Shown: positions 6,403 to 14,838, counted from the stretch's first letter. The stretch: 18,630 nt of DNA from Clostridiales bacterium (GCA_018374355.1 JAHAFI010000047.1:1-18630); one strand, 5' to 3'. Translations and numbers: made by a program. The notes: generated by a model from the letters alone, not told the origin.

Positions 6403-8292
6403 ATGAAAAAAGGAAAACGGCCTTTTGGAAAAATCCTGATGGCGCTGGTGATCTTGTTCTTCTACCTGCCCATCGCATATATGATTGTATTTTCCTTTAA
6501 TGAAGGAAAATCATTGACCAGCTTTACCGGATTCTCCCTGCGTTGGTACCGGCATATGCTGGAATCCGGGGATATGATGGAGGCTTTGTATACCACCTTC
6601 AGCATCGCCCTGATCGCCACCTTTGTTTCCACAACGGTGGGAACGATTTCCGCCATCGGACTGAGCAAGTCGAAAAAGCTGGTGCGGAATCTGATAGAGC
6701 AGGTGAACAACCTTCCGATGATGAATCCTGAGATTGTTACGGCTATCGGTTTCATGCTGCTGTTTATTACCTTCCGGATTGAGAAGGGATATATGACCAT
6801 GCTTCTGGCTCATATCGCCTTTTGTATTCCGTATGTAATCCTCTCCGTAATGCCAAAGATCCGTTCTCTGGATCCGAATCTGGCAGATGCGGCTATGGAT
6901 TTGGGGGCAACCCCTTGGCAGGCCTTGATAAAGGTCATCGTGCCTCAGATCACACCGGGTATCGTATCCGGCGCCCTGATCGCATTTACCATGTCGGTGG
7001 ATGACTTTATTATTTCCTATTTCGTTACGGGAAGCGGAGTGAAAAACCTGAGTATCATGGTGTACACCATGAGTAAGCGGGTAAACCCCAGTATCAATGC
7101 CATTTCCACTCTGGTGGTAGTGATCATTACCTTGGCTCTGGTGCTGATCAATGTGGTTCCCATGGCAGCGGCAAAGAGAGAAAAACGGGAAAACCGGAGA
7201 AAGAGATATGTACTTCCTGCGGCAGTGGGAGGATTTGCAGTGGTGACTGCGGCGGTTCTTGCCGTGCAGTTTGGAGGAAAAGGAATGGCGCGGCCTTTCG
7301 AGGGTCAGACCCTTCATGTTTATAACTGGGGAGAATATACCGGAGAAAATATTCTCCGTGATTTCGAGGAGGAGACCGGGGCATCGGTGGTGATGGAGAT
7401 GTTTGACTCTAACGAGCAGATGTACATCAAGGTGGCCAACGGGGAGGCGTACGATATTCTCGTTCCCAGTGATTACATGATACAGAGGCTGATCGGAGAA
7501 GATCTTTTGCAGAAGCTTGACCCTGAACGGTTGGAATGCATGGATCTTCTGGTGGAGGATGTAAAAGGCCTGCCTTATGACCCGAAAAATGAATATTCCG
7601 TACCTTATTTCTGGGGAACGGTGGGAATTGTCTATGATAAAACGAAGGTAGATGAGAAGGATTTGGAAGAACAGGGGTACAATATTTTCCTCAATGAGAA
7701 GTACAAGGGAGATATCTATCTGTATGATTCGGAGCGTGATTCCTTCATGATGGCGCTAAAGGCGCTGGGATATTCCATGAATACCGAAAATGAAGATGAG
7801 ATTCAGGAAGCATACGAATGGCTGGTACAGTGTGTACAGACCATGGAGCCGGAGATTGTGACGGACGAGATCATCGACAATATGGCGCAGGGACGTAAGG
7901 CTCTGGGGCTGATTTATTCGGGAGATGCGACCTATGTCATGTCTGAAAATGAAAATATGGGCTTCTATATGCCGGAGACAGGAACCAATATCTGGTCCGA
8001 TGCCATGGTAATTCCCAAGAATGCAAAAAATCCTGAGCTGGCTCATGCCTTTATCAATTTCGCCACAGACTATGAGGGCGCATATGATAACTCCAGCTAT
8101 GTGGGCTATACATCCGCCAATGAGGAGGTAATGAATACCCTTTACGGCGAGGGCGGAGATTACGAAGGAATCAATGCCTACCTGCCCCGTTCAGGAAATG
8201 AACTGGATGAGGTGTTTATCTACAATGAAAAAACGAAACAGATCATCAGTACCTTGTGGAGCAGGGTGAAGATTGCGGCAAGTAACGCATAA
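6403..8292 (+). CDS. potCD: PotCD fusion: permease joined to polyamine-binding protein
   Basis: This 629-residue fusion provides both the second permease and the substrate-binding protein. Residues 1-258 are PotC, with about six helices and the EAA loop DAAMDLGATPWQAL then PQITPG at 162-186. A basic linker (258-269, rich in K and R) stays in the cytoplasm. A seventh helix (about 270-291) then carries the chain outward and anchors the binding domain. Residues 302-629 are PotD-like, with HVYNWGEYTG at the start, SDYMIQRL near 386, PYFWGTVGIVYD at 401-412 and WSDAMVIPKNA near 551. W309, D387 and W551 are candidate polyamine contacts. The helix count places the PotD part outside the cell and explains why no separate signal peptide or lipobox is seen. 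GGAGG precedes the ATG, and a terminator follows the stop. Confidence 0.93.
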   Translation: MKKGKRPFGKILMALVILFFYLPIAYMIVFSFNEGKSLTSFTGFSLRWYRHMLESGDMMEALYTTFSIALIATFVSTTVGTISAIGLSKSKKLVRNLIEQVNNLPMMNPEIVTAIGFMLLFITFRIEKGYMTMLLAHIAFCIPYVILSVMPKIRSLDPNLADAAMDLGATPWQALIKVIVPQITPGIVSGALIAFTMSVDDFIISYFVTGSGVKNLSIMVYTMSKRVNPSINAISTLVVVIITLALVLINVVPMAAAKREKRENRRKRYVLPAAVGGFAVVTAAVLAVQFGGKGMARPFEGQTLHVYNWGEYTGENILRDFEEETGASVVMEMFDSNEQMYIKVANGEAYDILVPSDYMIQRLIGEDLLQKLDPERLECMDLLVEDVKGLPYDPKNEYSVPYFWGTVGIVYDKTKVDEKDLEEQGYNIFLNEKYKGDIYLYDSERDSFMMALKALGYSMNTENEDEIQEAYEWLVQCVQTMEPEIVTDEIIDNMAQGRKALGLIYSGDATYVMSENENMGFYMPETGTNIWSDAMVIPKNAKNPELAHAFINFATDYEGAYDNSSYVGYTSANEEVMNTLYGEGGDYEGINAYLPRSGNELDEVFIYNEKTKQIISTLWSRVKIAASNA

Positions 8293-8298
8293 AAAGAG

Positions 8299-8342
8299 TG
8301 AGGACAAAATTTGATGTATAAATTTTGTCCTCATTTATTTTT
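8299..8342 (+). terminator. Rho-independent terminator of the pot operon
   Basis: A perfect 14-bp stem, TGAGGACAAAATTT (8299-8312) with its complement at 8320-8333, has a seven-base loop and is followed by TTTATTTTT. It begins seven bases after the potCD stop codon. Confidence 0.93.
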
Positions 8343-8460
8343 GGAGAAAGGAATGGTATGGTAAAGTCATTTTTTGAGAAAAAAACAGGACAAAAATGAA
8401 GAAGATACATTTCAAAAAAGAAAGTATACTTATAAGAAAAAACAGAAAGGTGTGAAAAAT

Positions 8461-9267
8461 ATGATACGTGTAACAATATGGTATGAATACGTTCAGGAAT
8501 CCGGTGAAGTGAGAGATGAATTTCTTCCGGCGGGAATTCCGGAGGAACAGAAGGCTGGTTTTAAGGAATTTTTGAAAAATTCATCTGCAAAAATAAAAGA
8601 GGTATATCCGAAAGGTGTTATGGGAACGGTAGCAGAGCATCTTGAGACCTGCGAAGATATGCAGATCACCAGCGTAAATATGTACATGCCGGAATACGGT
8701 CTGACTGATGAATTGTTGGAAAATACTGATGTTTTAATCTGGTGGGCACATGTGGCTCACGATGCTGTGCCGGATAGTCTGGTGGCAAAGATTAAAGCGC
8801 GTGTACTGAAGGGAATGGGATTTATTCCTCTTCATTCTGCACACCCCAGCAAACCGATGCAGGCAATCTTAGGAACCTCCGGCAGTCTGCAGTGGCGTGA
8901 AGGAGATTTCTGTCGAGTATGGAATCTCAATCCTACCCATCCGATCGCACAGGGAATTCCGGAGAGCTTTGAACTGGAAGAGGAAGAGATGTACGGAGAA
9001 TTCTTTGATATTCCGAAACCGGATGATCTGGTGTTCGTAAGCTGGTACCGCGGCGGTGAGGTATTCAGAAGCGGCTGTACATGGCAGCGGGGATATGGAA
9101 AAATCTTCTATTTCCAGCCGGGTCATGAGACAAGTCCTTCCTACCACAATCCATATGTGAAGAAAATCATTGAGAACGCAGTTCGCTGGGCAGCTCCTGT
9201 GATGTGGAGAGACAATTTTGACTGTCCGAATGCAGTGGAATCACCGGAGAGCAAGTGGGCAAAATAA
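8461..9267 (+). CDS. ThuA-family protein (trehalose-utilisation type, class I amidotransferase fold)
   Basis: This 268-residue protein belongs to the ThuA family, a glutamine-amidotransferase-like fold found in sugar-use clusters; ThuA itself is linked to conversion of trehalose and related disaccharides. Typical stretches are VTIWYEY at the N-terminus, LIWWAHVAHD (92-101), IPLHSAH (122-128), the acidic EEEEMYGEFF (163-172) and GKIFYFQPGHETSPSY (213-228). The frame is open for 29 codons further upstream, but that part is Lys/Gln-rich low-complexity sequence. AAAGGTG lies just before the ATG at 8461, so that start is preferred. It is flanked by terminators at 8299 and 9330, so it is a single-gene transcript. 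The next gene encodes a regulator with a glycosidase-like domain, which supports a carbohydrate role. Substrate is unknown. Confidence 0.85.
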   Translation: MIRVTIWYEYVQESGEVRDEFLPAGIPEEQKAGFKEFLKNSSAKIKEVYPKGVMGTVAEHLETCEDMQITSVNMYMPEYGLTDELLENTDVLIWWAHVAHDAVPDSLVAKIKARVLKGMGFIPLHSAHPSKPMQAILGTSGSLQWREGDFCRVWNLNPTHPIAQGIPESFELEEEEMYGEFFDIPKPDDLVFVSWYRGGEVFRSGCTWQRGYGKIFYFQPGHETSPSYHNPYVKKIIENAVRWAAPVMWRDNFDCPNAVESPESKWAK

Positions 9268-9329
9268 TAGTAATAAATAACAACATCTGCCTGCGGGATA
9301 CATAGATGAAACGGTTGTATTGATAAGTG

Positions 9330-9373
9330 AAATCGGTTATACTTTTTTTAATAAAGTATAACCGATTTTTTAT
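9330..9373 (+). terminator. Rho-independent terminator after the ThuA gene
   Basis: A 16-bp perfect stem, AAATCGGTTATACTTT (9330-9345) paired with 9353-9368, has the loop TTTTAAT and ends in a short T-rich tail. The A-rich 5' side means it could also work for transcripts from the other strand. The left stem contains TATACT with TTGTAT 17 bases upstream, so it may double as a weak promoter for the next gene; that is speculative. Confidence 0.88.
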
Positions 9374-9378
9374 ATGCA

Positions 9379-9393
9379 GCGCATGGGATGCGC
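9379..9393. promoter_or_regulatory. Small palindrome before the AraC-GH39 gene
   Basis: GCGCAT-GGG-ATGCGC is a perfect 6-bp inverted repeat 31 bases upstream of the regulator start. It has no T-tail, so it is not a terminator. It could be an operator or a hairpin in the leader; support is positional only. Confidence 0.35.
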
Positions 9394-9424
9394 CAAAAAG
9401 GACAGATGAAGCAGGGGATCAAAG

Positions 9425-11785
9425 ATGAAAATGATGCGGACAATGATGGATTTTGAATTTGAAACGAGGAAGGTGCAGAATACACATTTTCACCAGAATA
9501 TGGAACTGCTGTATGTTCTGGAGGGCGGGGTGGAAATCCGGCTGGAATCGGAGAGATATGAATTAGGAAAAGGTGATATCCTGCTGATCAATGCAAACAA
9601 GAGGCATTCGGTGAGGGAGACAAAGAAAGAGCTTCTGATGGTAAGCTTTCGGATTAATTTTTCCCTGCTGGCGGAATATCTGGAAACGGACCGGATATTT
9701 TTTCTGTGTAATACGGCCGCAGACAGGCAGAATGCTTATGGACAGTTAAGGAAAATACTGGATCGGGTGCTGAACCGTTTTCACGATAAGGAAGGGGAGG
9801 GCGCGATATACCTGAATAGCTTATACTATGAGGCGCTGTACATACTTGTCAGATATTTCCGAATCAAAGCCGATGAAGACTTGCAGAAGGGGGAAGGAGC
9901 TTCAGATAATTCCAGAGTTTTTGCAATCCAGAATTATGTGCAGGCAAATTTCCAGAAGCAGATCAGCCTTCACGATCTGGCGGAAAAACTGTATCTGTCA
10001 AATGCTTATTTGTCCAAATATATCAAAAAACGGTTTGGGCTGAGCTTTCTGGAATATGTCAACAATGTCCGTCTTTTTCATGCGGTGGATGAGATGATTT
10101 ACAGCCATAAAAAAATCACGAGGATTGCGCTGGACAACGGATTTCCCACAACAGCAGCGTTTAATAAGGTATTCAAGTCGGTTTACCATATGACTCCGTC
10201 TGCATACCGGGTGAGTGTGCGCAAGGAGGCAAAGGAAGAGGCGCCGGACAAAACATCCCGGGAACAGATTGAGCAGCGGGTGACGCTGTATTTATCGGAA
10301 AATGCCAAAGTACAGGATAAAATAAGAGAAAAAGACAGCGTTGTGATTGATGCAGATACACAAAGGACAACGGAATTAAGAAAGAATTGGAACGAAATCA
10401 TCAATATCGGAAAAATGGATGCTGTATTGGACAGTGAGTTTCAGCAGCAGATTTTATTGATGAAGAGGGAATTGGGCTTTCGCTATGTGAGGATACGAAA
10501 TGTTTTTGAGGATTACCGGGAGACCGATGGGAAGGATCGTTATAATTTCAGAAAAATAGACCGGGCGCTGGATTTTCTTGTGGAGAACCAGTTGAAACCG
10601 TATATCGGAATGGATTTTGAAGCCATGTATCACAGAGCGTCTGTGGAGGTGCTTTTGGCGGAGAACGATCAGGAGATGTGCTTTCAGGAACGGAATAATT
10701 ACAGAGAAAGGATGACGGATTTTGCGGCGCATCTGATCAACCGCTATGGAATCGGGGAAGTGGAGACATGGTATTTGGAATTGTGGAAGGAGGGAAGCAG
10801 GAATCCGGAGGAAAACGACGGGTATTTTGAGTGCTTTGCAATCGGATACGGCGTATGGAAACAATTTTCCGGCAAAATGAAAGTAGGAGGCGCCGGATTT
10901 CTTCCGGGATATGACAGGGAGCAGTATCGACAATGGATTCGAAACTGGAAAAAGCAGCAGGTGCGGCCGGATTTTATCAGCTTGTGTCTGCATTCCGATA
11001 AACAGGCTGCGGAGAATCATTTTGTAAAAAAACAGACGGAGGTTTTCAAAGAGGTATTGCTGGAAGAAGCGTTTATACCGGAGGAGCTTCATATCACGGA
11101 ATGGAATTTTACCACAGCCCCTCAAAACATTGTCAACGATAGCTGCGCAATGGGAGCTATCGTGATGAAAAACTGCATGGAAGCGGCAGGAATGGTGGAG
11201 AAAATGGGGATCTGTCCGGGAGGGGATCTGTCCGGGGAGTTTTGGGATACAGAAGCGCTGCTGTGGGAAAATCAGGGACTTTTGACCCGGGACGGTATCA
11301 AAAAGCCTTCCTTTTATAGTTTTTATTTTATGAATTTTCTGCAGACGAAGCTGTTGGAAAAGACGGAAAATACTGTGATTTCCACAGACGGAAGGGATGT
11401 ATTTTCCATTGTCTGCCATAATTGTAAACGGACGCATTACGGAGAGATGATAGAGGAAGAAAAGGATGCCGGGCCGGAAGATGCGGATCAGCTTTCTGAG
11501 GAGCAGGGTGAGCTTTATTTAAAATTCAGGATTTATAACGTAAAAAACGGGGATTACATCGTGCGGGTACTTTATGTCAATAGGGAACATGGAAGCATAC
11601 AGGATATCTGGAGGGATATGGATGATGTGAGGGGATTTTCTAAGGAAGACATGGAGTATCTCCGACAGGAGGCAAGACCGAAAATGGAGATGCGTAAAGT
11701 GTCTGTGAAGGATGGAGTGCTGTGTGTGGATGCGGAATTGAGGGCGCATGAAATCCGGGCGATTGAGATTCGGTATCAATATTGA
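9425..11785 (+). CDS. AraC-family regulator fused to a GH39-like glycoside hydrolase domain
   Basis: This 786-residue hybrid has three parts. A cupin-type AraC sensor spans about 15-90 (HFHQNMELLYVLEGGVEI, then GDILLINANKRHS). A double helix-turn-helix spans about 165-263, with ISLHDLAEKLYLSNAYLSKY and the second motif ITRIALDNGF...FNKVFKSVYHMTPSAYR. A (beta/alpha)8 barrel resembling GH39 beta-xylosidases follows from about 325, with a beta-rich tail. In the barrel the nucleophile strand reads ELHITEWN (E559), as in GH39. The acid/base strand reads WYLELWKEG (E456), whereas clan GH-A normally has Asn-Glu-Pro there. The Asn and Pro are lost, so catalysis is doubtful and the barrel may sense a sugar instead. 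There is no signal peptide, so it is cytoplasmic. The ribosome binding site (AGGGGAT) is weak. It probably controls nearby sugar genes, possibly the ThuA gene. Confidence 0.9.
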   Translation: MKMMRTMMDFEFETRKVQNTHFHQNMELLYVLEGGVEIRLESERYELGKGDILLINANKRHSVRETKKELLMVSFRINFSLLAEYLETDRIFFLCNTAADRQNAYGQLRKILDRVLNRFHDKEGEGAIYLNSLYYEALYILVRYFRIKADEDLQKGEGASDNSRVFAIQNYVQANFQKQISLHDLAEKLYLSNAYLSKYIKKRFGLSFLEYVNNVRLFHAVDEMIYSHKKITRIALDNGFPTTAAFNKVFKSVYHMTPSAYRVSVRKEAKEEAPDKTSREQIEQRVTLYLSENAKVQDKIREKDSVVIDADTQRTTELRKNWNEIINIGKMDAVLDSEFQQQILLMKRELGFRYVRIRNVFEDYRETDGKDRYNFRKIDRALDFLVENQLKPYIGMDFEAMYHRASVEVLLAENDQEMCFQERNNYRERMTDFAAHLINRYGIGEVETWYLELWKEGSRNPEENDGYFECFAIGYGVWKQFSGKMKVGGAGFLPGYDREQYRQWIRNWKKQQVRPDFISLCLHSDKQAAENHFVKKQTEVFKEVLLEEAFIPEELHITEWNFTTAPQNIVNDSCAMGAIVMKNCMEAAGMVEKMGICPGGDLSGEFWDTEALLWENQGLLTRDGIKKPSFYSFYFMNFLQTKLLEKTENTVISTDGRDVFSIVCHNCKRTHYGEMIEEEKDAGPEDADQLSEEQGELYLKFRIYNVKNGDYIVRVLYVNREHGSIQDIWRDMDDVRGFSKEDMEYLRQEARPKMEMRKVSVKDGVLCVDAELRAHEIRAIEIRYQY

Positions 11786-11803
11786 AAAGGAGTGGATAAT
11801 ACA

Positions 11804-12649
11804 ATGAGAACCCCAGAAGAAATGATGAACACAATTTTAAACTTTGCGAAAGAACATGAGGATATTCGGATCGTCGCTATGGAAGGATCGCGAGTGAACA
11901 AAAATATACCCAAGGATTCGTTTCAGGATTTTGATGTCACTTATTTTGTAAAGGATATAAAAAAATATACGGAGGATGACCGTTGGCTGTCAGCTTTCGG
12001 GAAAATTATCATGATGCAGAAACCGGAGGATATGGAGTTGTTTCCGGCAGAGGAGGAAGGATATTCATATCTTATCATGTTTGATGATTACAGAAAAATG
12101 GATCTGACGCTTTTGGAGGAAGGACAGTTTTCGGATTACTTAAAACAGGATAAACTGCGGAAAATTCTTCTGGATAAAAGCGGCAATTCCCATGAAGATG
12201 TGATTCCTACAGATGAGGAGTATTGGATTCAAAAGCCGACAGCCCGCAGCTTCGATGACTGCTGTAATGAATTTTGGAATCTGACCTCTTACGTTGTGAA
12301 GGGACTGTGCCGTCAGGAAATTTTGTTTGCCATCGACCATTTACAGCTTATGCGAAATGAATTGCTGCGGATGCTGTCTTGGCAGGTGGGAACGGAAAAG
12401 GGCTTTACTTTCAGTGTTGGGAAGAATTACAAATTCATCAATCAGCATCTGTTCCGGGAAGTATGGGAAAGCCTGCTGGCTACCTACCGAAATGATTCGT
12501 ATGAGCAGATATGGGAAGCCTTCTTTTTATGTCTGTCCATATTCAGAGAGTGTTCAGGAAATGTTGCAGAACGGCTGGAGTACCGGTATCCTGATTACGA
12601 TGGAAATATGACAAAATATGCAGAGCATTTTTATGCAGAAAGTAGATAA
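11804..12649 (+). CDS. ant(6): Aminoglycoside 6-adenylyltransferase family protein (ANT(6)/AadK-like)
   Basis: This 281-residue protein of the streptomycin adenylyltransferase family is related to AadK and AadE, which transfer AMP to the 6-hydroxyl of streptomycin. The nucleotidyltransferase core is intact: GSR-x-N-x-N (G28, S29, R30, N32, N34), DFDVTY with D42 and D44, and the third carboxylate D100 in KMDLTL. The helical second domain includes AIDHLQLMRNELLRML, and the tail contains YRYPDYDG. An in-frame GTG exists four codons upstream, but the AAGGAG at 11787-11792 overlaps it and fits the ATG at 11804. The gene lies 18 bases after the AraC-GH39 gene, with no mobile element beside it, so it looks like a resident chromosomal gene. 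Whether it gives resistance is not shown by sequence. Confidence 0.88.
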   Translation: MRTPEEMMNTILNFAKEHEDIRIVAMEGSRVNKNIPKDSFQDFDVTYFVKDIKKYTEDDRWLSAFGKIIMMQKPEDMELFPAEEEGYSYLIMFDDYRKMDLTLLEEGQFSDYLKQDKLRKILLDKSGNSHEDVIPTDEEYWIQKPTARSFDDCCNEFWNLTSYVVKGLCRQEILFAIDHLQLMRNELLRMLSWQVGTEKGFTFSVGKNYKFINQHLFREVWESLLATYRNDSYEQIWEAFFLCLSIFRECSGNVAERLEYRYPDYDGNMTKYAEHFYAESR

Positions 12650-12686
12650 GAATTCTGCGATAAAATGCAGTTAAGGTGAAGGTGAA

Positions 12687-13112
12687 ATGATGCAAAAGAT
12701 GACATGTAAAACATACGAAACAGGTTTTCTGGGAACATACAAATACGTGGTGGTTCTCTCAGAGTATCAGGGAAAAATCCTGTTGAGCAGACACAAAAAA
12801 CGGACCACATGGGAAACACAGGGCGGCCATATAGAAAAAGATGAAGAGCCGTTGGAAGCCGCAAAAAGGGAATTGTACGAGGAGTCCGGAGCAATTACAT
12901 ACGATATAGAACCGTTATGTGATTACTGGGCCGGAAATGAAGAAAATGACGGGGCAAGCGGTATGGTATTTTGGGCTGTGATTCACCGTCTGGGCGAACT
13001 TCCGGAAAGTGAGATGGCGGAAACCGGGCAGTTTGATATGCTGCCGGAAAATATTACCTACCCCGGCATAACTCCGGTACTGTTCCAATATCTTTTTGAC
13101 CATAGGAAGTAA
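12687..13112 (+). CDS. Nudix hydrolase (first)
   Basis: This 141-residue Nudix protein hydrolyses a nucleoside diphosphate linked to another group. A perfect Nudix box runs from G47 to A69: G47-x5-E53-x7-R61-E62-L63-x-E65-E66-x-G68. The segment before it, RTTWETQGGH, is the usual lead-in. A tryptophan-rich stretch, CDYWAGNEENDGASGMVFWAV, follows, and the C-terminus contains PENITYPGITPVL. The substrate is not evident. Two in-frame ATGs (12687 and 12690) are close together; the upstream one is used here with TTAAGGTG before it. It sits 37 bases after the ANT(6)-like gene and 39 bases before the flavin-reductase-like gene, probably within one transcript. Confidence 0.88.
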   Translation: MMQKMTCKTYETGFLGTYKYVVVLSEYQGKILLSRHKKRTTWETQGGHIEKDEEPLEAAKRELYEESGAITYDIEPLCDYWAGNEENDGASGMVFWAVIHRLGELPESEMAETGQFDMLPENITYPGITPVLFQYLFDHRK

Positions 13113-13151
13113 AAAAACTTTGGGATTGAAAATGAAATGGAGGATGGAAGC

Positions 13152-13712
13152 ATGAGAAAAAATTTTGGGGCAAAGGCATGGCTGTATCCACAGCCGGTAT
13201 TGATTATTGCAACCTACGACAAGGAGGGTGTGCCGGATGCCATGAATGCGGCATGGGGCGGAATCAGCGGTTATACTCAGATAACCATGTGTCTGGATGC
13301 GGGACACAAAACAGTGAAAAATATTCTGGAAAGAGGAGCATTTACGGTCAGCATGGCCGATGCCGCACATGTGGCAGAATGCGATTATCTGGGATTGGAA
13401 TCAGGAAATAAGGTTCCCAATAAGCTGGAAAAGGCCAAACTTCATGCGGTAAAGTCGGAATTTGTGGACGCGCCGCTGATTGAGGAACTTCCCATGGCTC
13501 TGGAATGCAGACTGATCAGCTATGACCGGGAATCAGAACAATTAGTAGGGGAAATCGTAAATGTGAATGCAGATGAGCGCATTCTTGATGAAAACGGAAA
13601 AATTGATTTGGAAAAACTGGAACCGATTACCTTTGATCCGGTAAACAACGGGTATGTGAAGCTGGGCGAAAAGGTGGGAAATGCATTTAAGGATGGGAGG
13701 CATTTACGATGA
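13152..13712 (+). CDS. Flavin reductase-like FMN-binding protein
   Basis: This 186-residue protein has the flavin-reductase-like split barrel that binds FMN and uses NAD(P)H or passes electrons onward. The N-terminus, KAWLYPQPVLIIATYD (8-23), is the family lead strand. It is followed by PDAMNAAWGG (28-37) and by KTVKNILERGAFTVSMAD (53-70), which forms the flavin-side strand. The C-terminal half has the usual VGEIVNVNADERILD. The frame opens at 13137, but GGAGG at 13139-13143 lies inside that extension and is ideally spaced for the ATG at 13152, so the shorter start is chosen. The next gene overlaps by four bases. The electron acceptor and physiological role are unknown. Confidence 0.87.
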   Translation: MRKNFGAKAWLYPQPVLIIATYDKEGVPDAMNAAWGGISGYTQITMCLDAGHKTVKNILERGAFTVSMADAAHVAECDYLGLESGNKVPNKLEKAKLHAVKSEFVDAPLIEELPMALECRLISYDRESEQLVGEIVNVNADERILDENGKIDLEKLEPITFDPVNNGYVKLGEKVGNAFKDGRHLR

Positions 13713-13945
13713 AGAAAGTATTTGCATGTGCGGATCAGTATTTGCGGGAATCTGACTGGAAGGATCTGGCAATGGTTAAATTCTGTCTATGCGCCATGGG
13801 AATTATGATCGGACTGTGTGTGCCTAAGGAAAAGAAGAAATATCCGTTTGTGGCGGCGGGAATTGTCTTTGTGGTGACGTATATTCCGCTGATGGCGAAA
13901 TATATAAAAATATTTGCAGGGACTTTTCGGCAGGAAGAAGTGTAG
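13709..13945 (+). CDS. Small two-helix membrane protein
   Basis: This 78-residue protein has a short N-terminal soluble part (YLRESDWKDLAMVKFCL) and two hydrophobic segments, about residues 21-38 and 46-64, joined by a basic loop, KEKKKY. Similar small clostridial proteins have been labelled 'permease of phosphate ABC transporter', but nothing in it resembles a real permease, so that name should not be trusted. It starts within the stop of the flavin-reductase-like gene (ATGA overlap), so the two are translationally coupled. A membrane partner or anchor for that protein is a reasonable guess. Function is unknown. Confidence 0.75.
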   Translation: MKKVFACADQYLRESDWKDLAMVKFCLCAMGIMIGLCVPKEKKKYPFVAAGIVFVVTYIPLMAKYIKIFAGTFRQEEV

Positions 13946-14051
13946 GTTACAGCAAACTTTTGAATTCCAAAATGGATAATATAAAGAAGCATTATCTTTT
14001 ATATGTCCAAACAGGCAGCTATGGAACTTCAAAAGGAATAAGAGTGCAGGT

Positions 14052-14813
14052 ATGGAAAAAACAAAACATACAGAATATATCCGGGAGATTCCCGGCAGCA
14101 AAACCGTCATCCTGTTTGTCCATGGAATTCTCGGCACGCCGGATCATTTCAACCGTTTGATAACGGCGGTGCCGGAAAACTGGTCAGTTTACAATATTTT
14201 GCTGGAAGGACACGGGAAAACCACGGAAGACTTTGCAGCAGCGACGATGGAACAGTGGAAAATGCAGGTGCATCGGCTGATTTTGAAACTGAGTAAAGAG
14301 TATGAGAAAATTATGATTGCGGCGCATTCCATGGGAACTTTGTTTGCCATTGAGGAGGCGAGAAGAAACCCTAAGGTCAAAGCCCTCTTTTTACTGAATG
14401 TGCCGCTGAAGATATGGGTGAAGCCGGGAATCATCGCAACGGCTTTTAAGATTATTTTTGATAAAGTAAAGCCGGAGGACAGTGTTTCCGAAGCCGTTCG
14501 GAGGGCTTACAGCATCGCACCGGACAGGCGCCTTTGGAAATATACGGGCTGGATACCCAATTATCTTGCCCTGTTTTCGGAAATTCGGGAGACGAGAAAG
14601 AAAATAAACCGAATCCAAACTCCCTGCTTTGTATTTCAGTCAAAAAAGGATGAATTGGTGGCTGTTTCATCAGTGAAATATTTTATCCAAAATCCAAAAA
14701 TCCGTTGGGGGATGCTGAAACACTCAGGACATTTTTACTATGAAGCATCGGATATGGAATTTATGATACAAATATTTCGGAGAGTTTGCGAGAAGGTAAG
14801 GAAAAGCCGGTGA
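14052..14813 (+). CDS. Alpha/beta hydrolase
   Basis: This 253-residue serine hydrolase has the alpha/beta fold. The oxyanion-hole loop is VHGILG (23-28), the nucleophile elbow is AHSMG with S93, and the likely acid and base are D200 (SKKDELV) and H227 (KHSGHFYY), giving a full catalytic triad. A lid-like helical insert lies between about 115 and 180. There is no signal peptide, so it acts in the cytoplasm, probably as an esterase or lipase-like enzyme with unknown substrate. The start has only a weak AAAGGA 13 bases upstream, but the homology begins close to this ATG. A 106-base gap precedes it, and a decayed P-loop gene follows 25 bases after its stop. Confidence 0.85.
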   Translation: MEKTKHTEYIREIPGSKTVILFVHGILGTPDHFNRLITAVPENWSVYNILLEGHGKTTEDFAAATMEQWKMQVHRLILKLSKEYEKIMIAAHSMGTLFAIEEARRNPKVKALFLLNVPLKIWVKPGIIATAFKIIFDKVKPEDSVSEAVRRAYSIAPDRRLWKYTGWIPNYLALFSEIRETRKKINRIQTPCFVFQSKKDELVAVSSVKYFIQNPKIRWGMLKHSGHFYYEASDMEFMIQIFRRVCEKVRKSR

Positions 14814-14838
14814 GCGAAGCCGGAGATTCGGAGGAAAA

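Noticed and set aside
8374..8460. 29-residue N-terminal extension of the ThuA protein
   Set aside because: It is Lys/Gln-rich low complexity, lacks a ribosome binding site and is not ThuA-like; the ATG at 8461 has AAAGGTG before it.
10454..11437. 327-codon minus-strand frame opposite the GH39-like domain
   Set aside because: It is the shadow of a conserved domain and shows no recognisable fold or start signal.
11792..11803. Upstream GTG start for the ANT(6)-like gene
   Set aside because: The GTG overlaps the only Shine-Dalgarno sequence, which instead suits the ATG at 11804.
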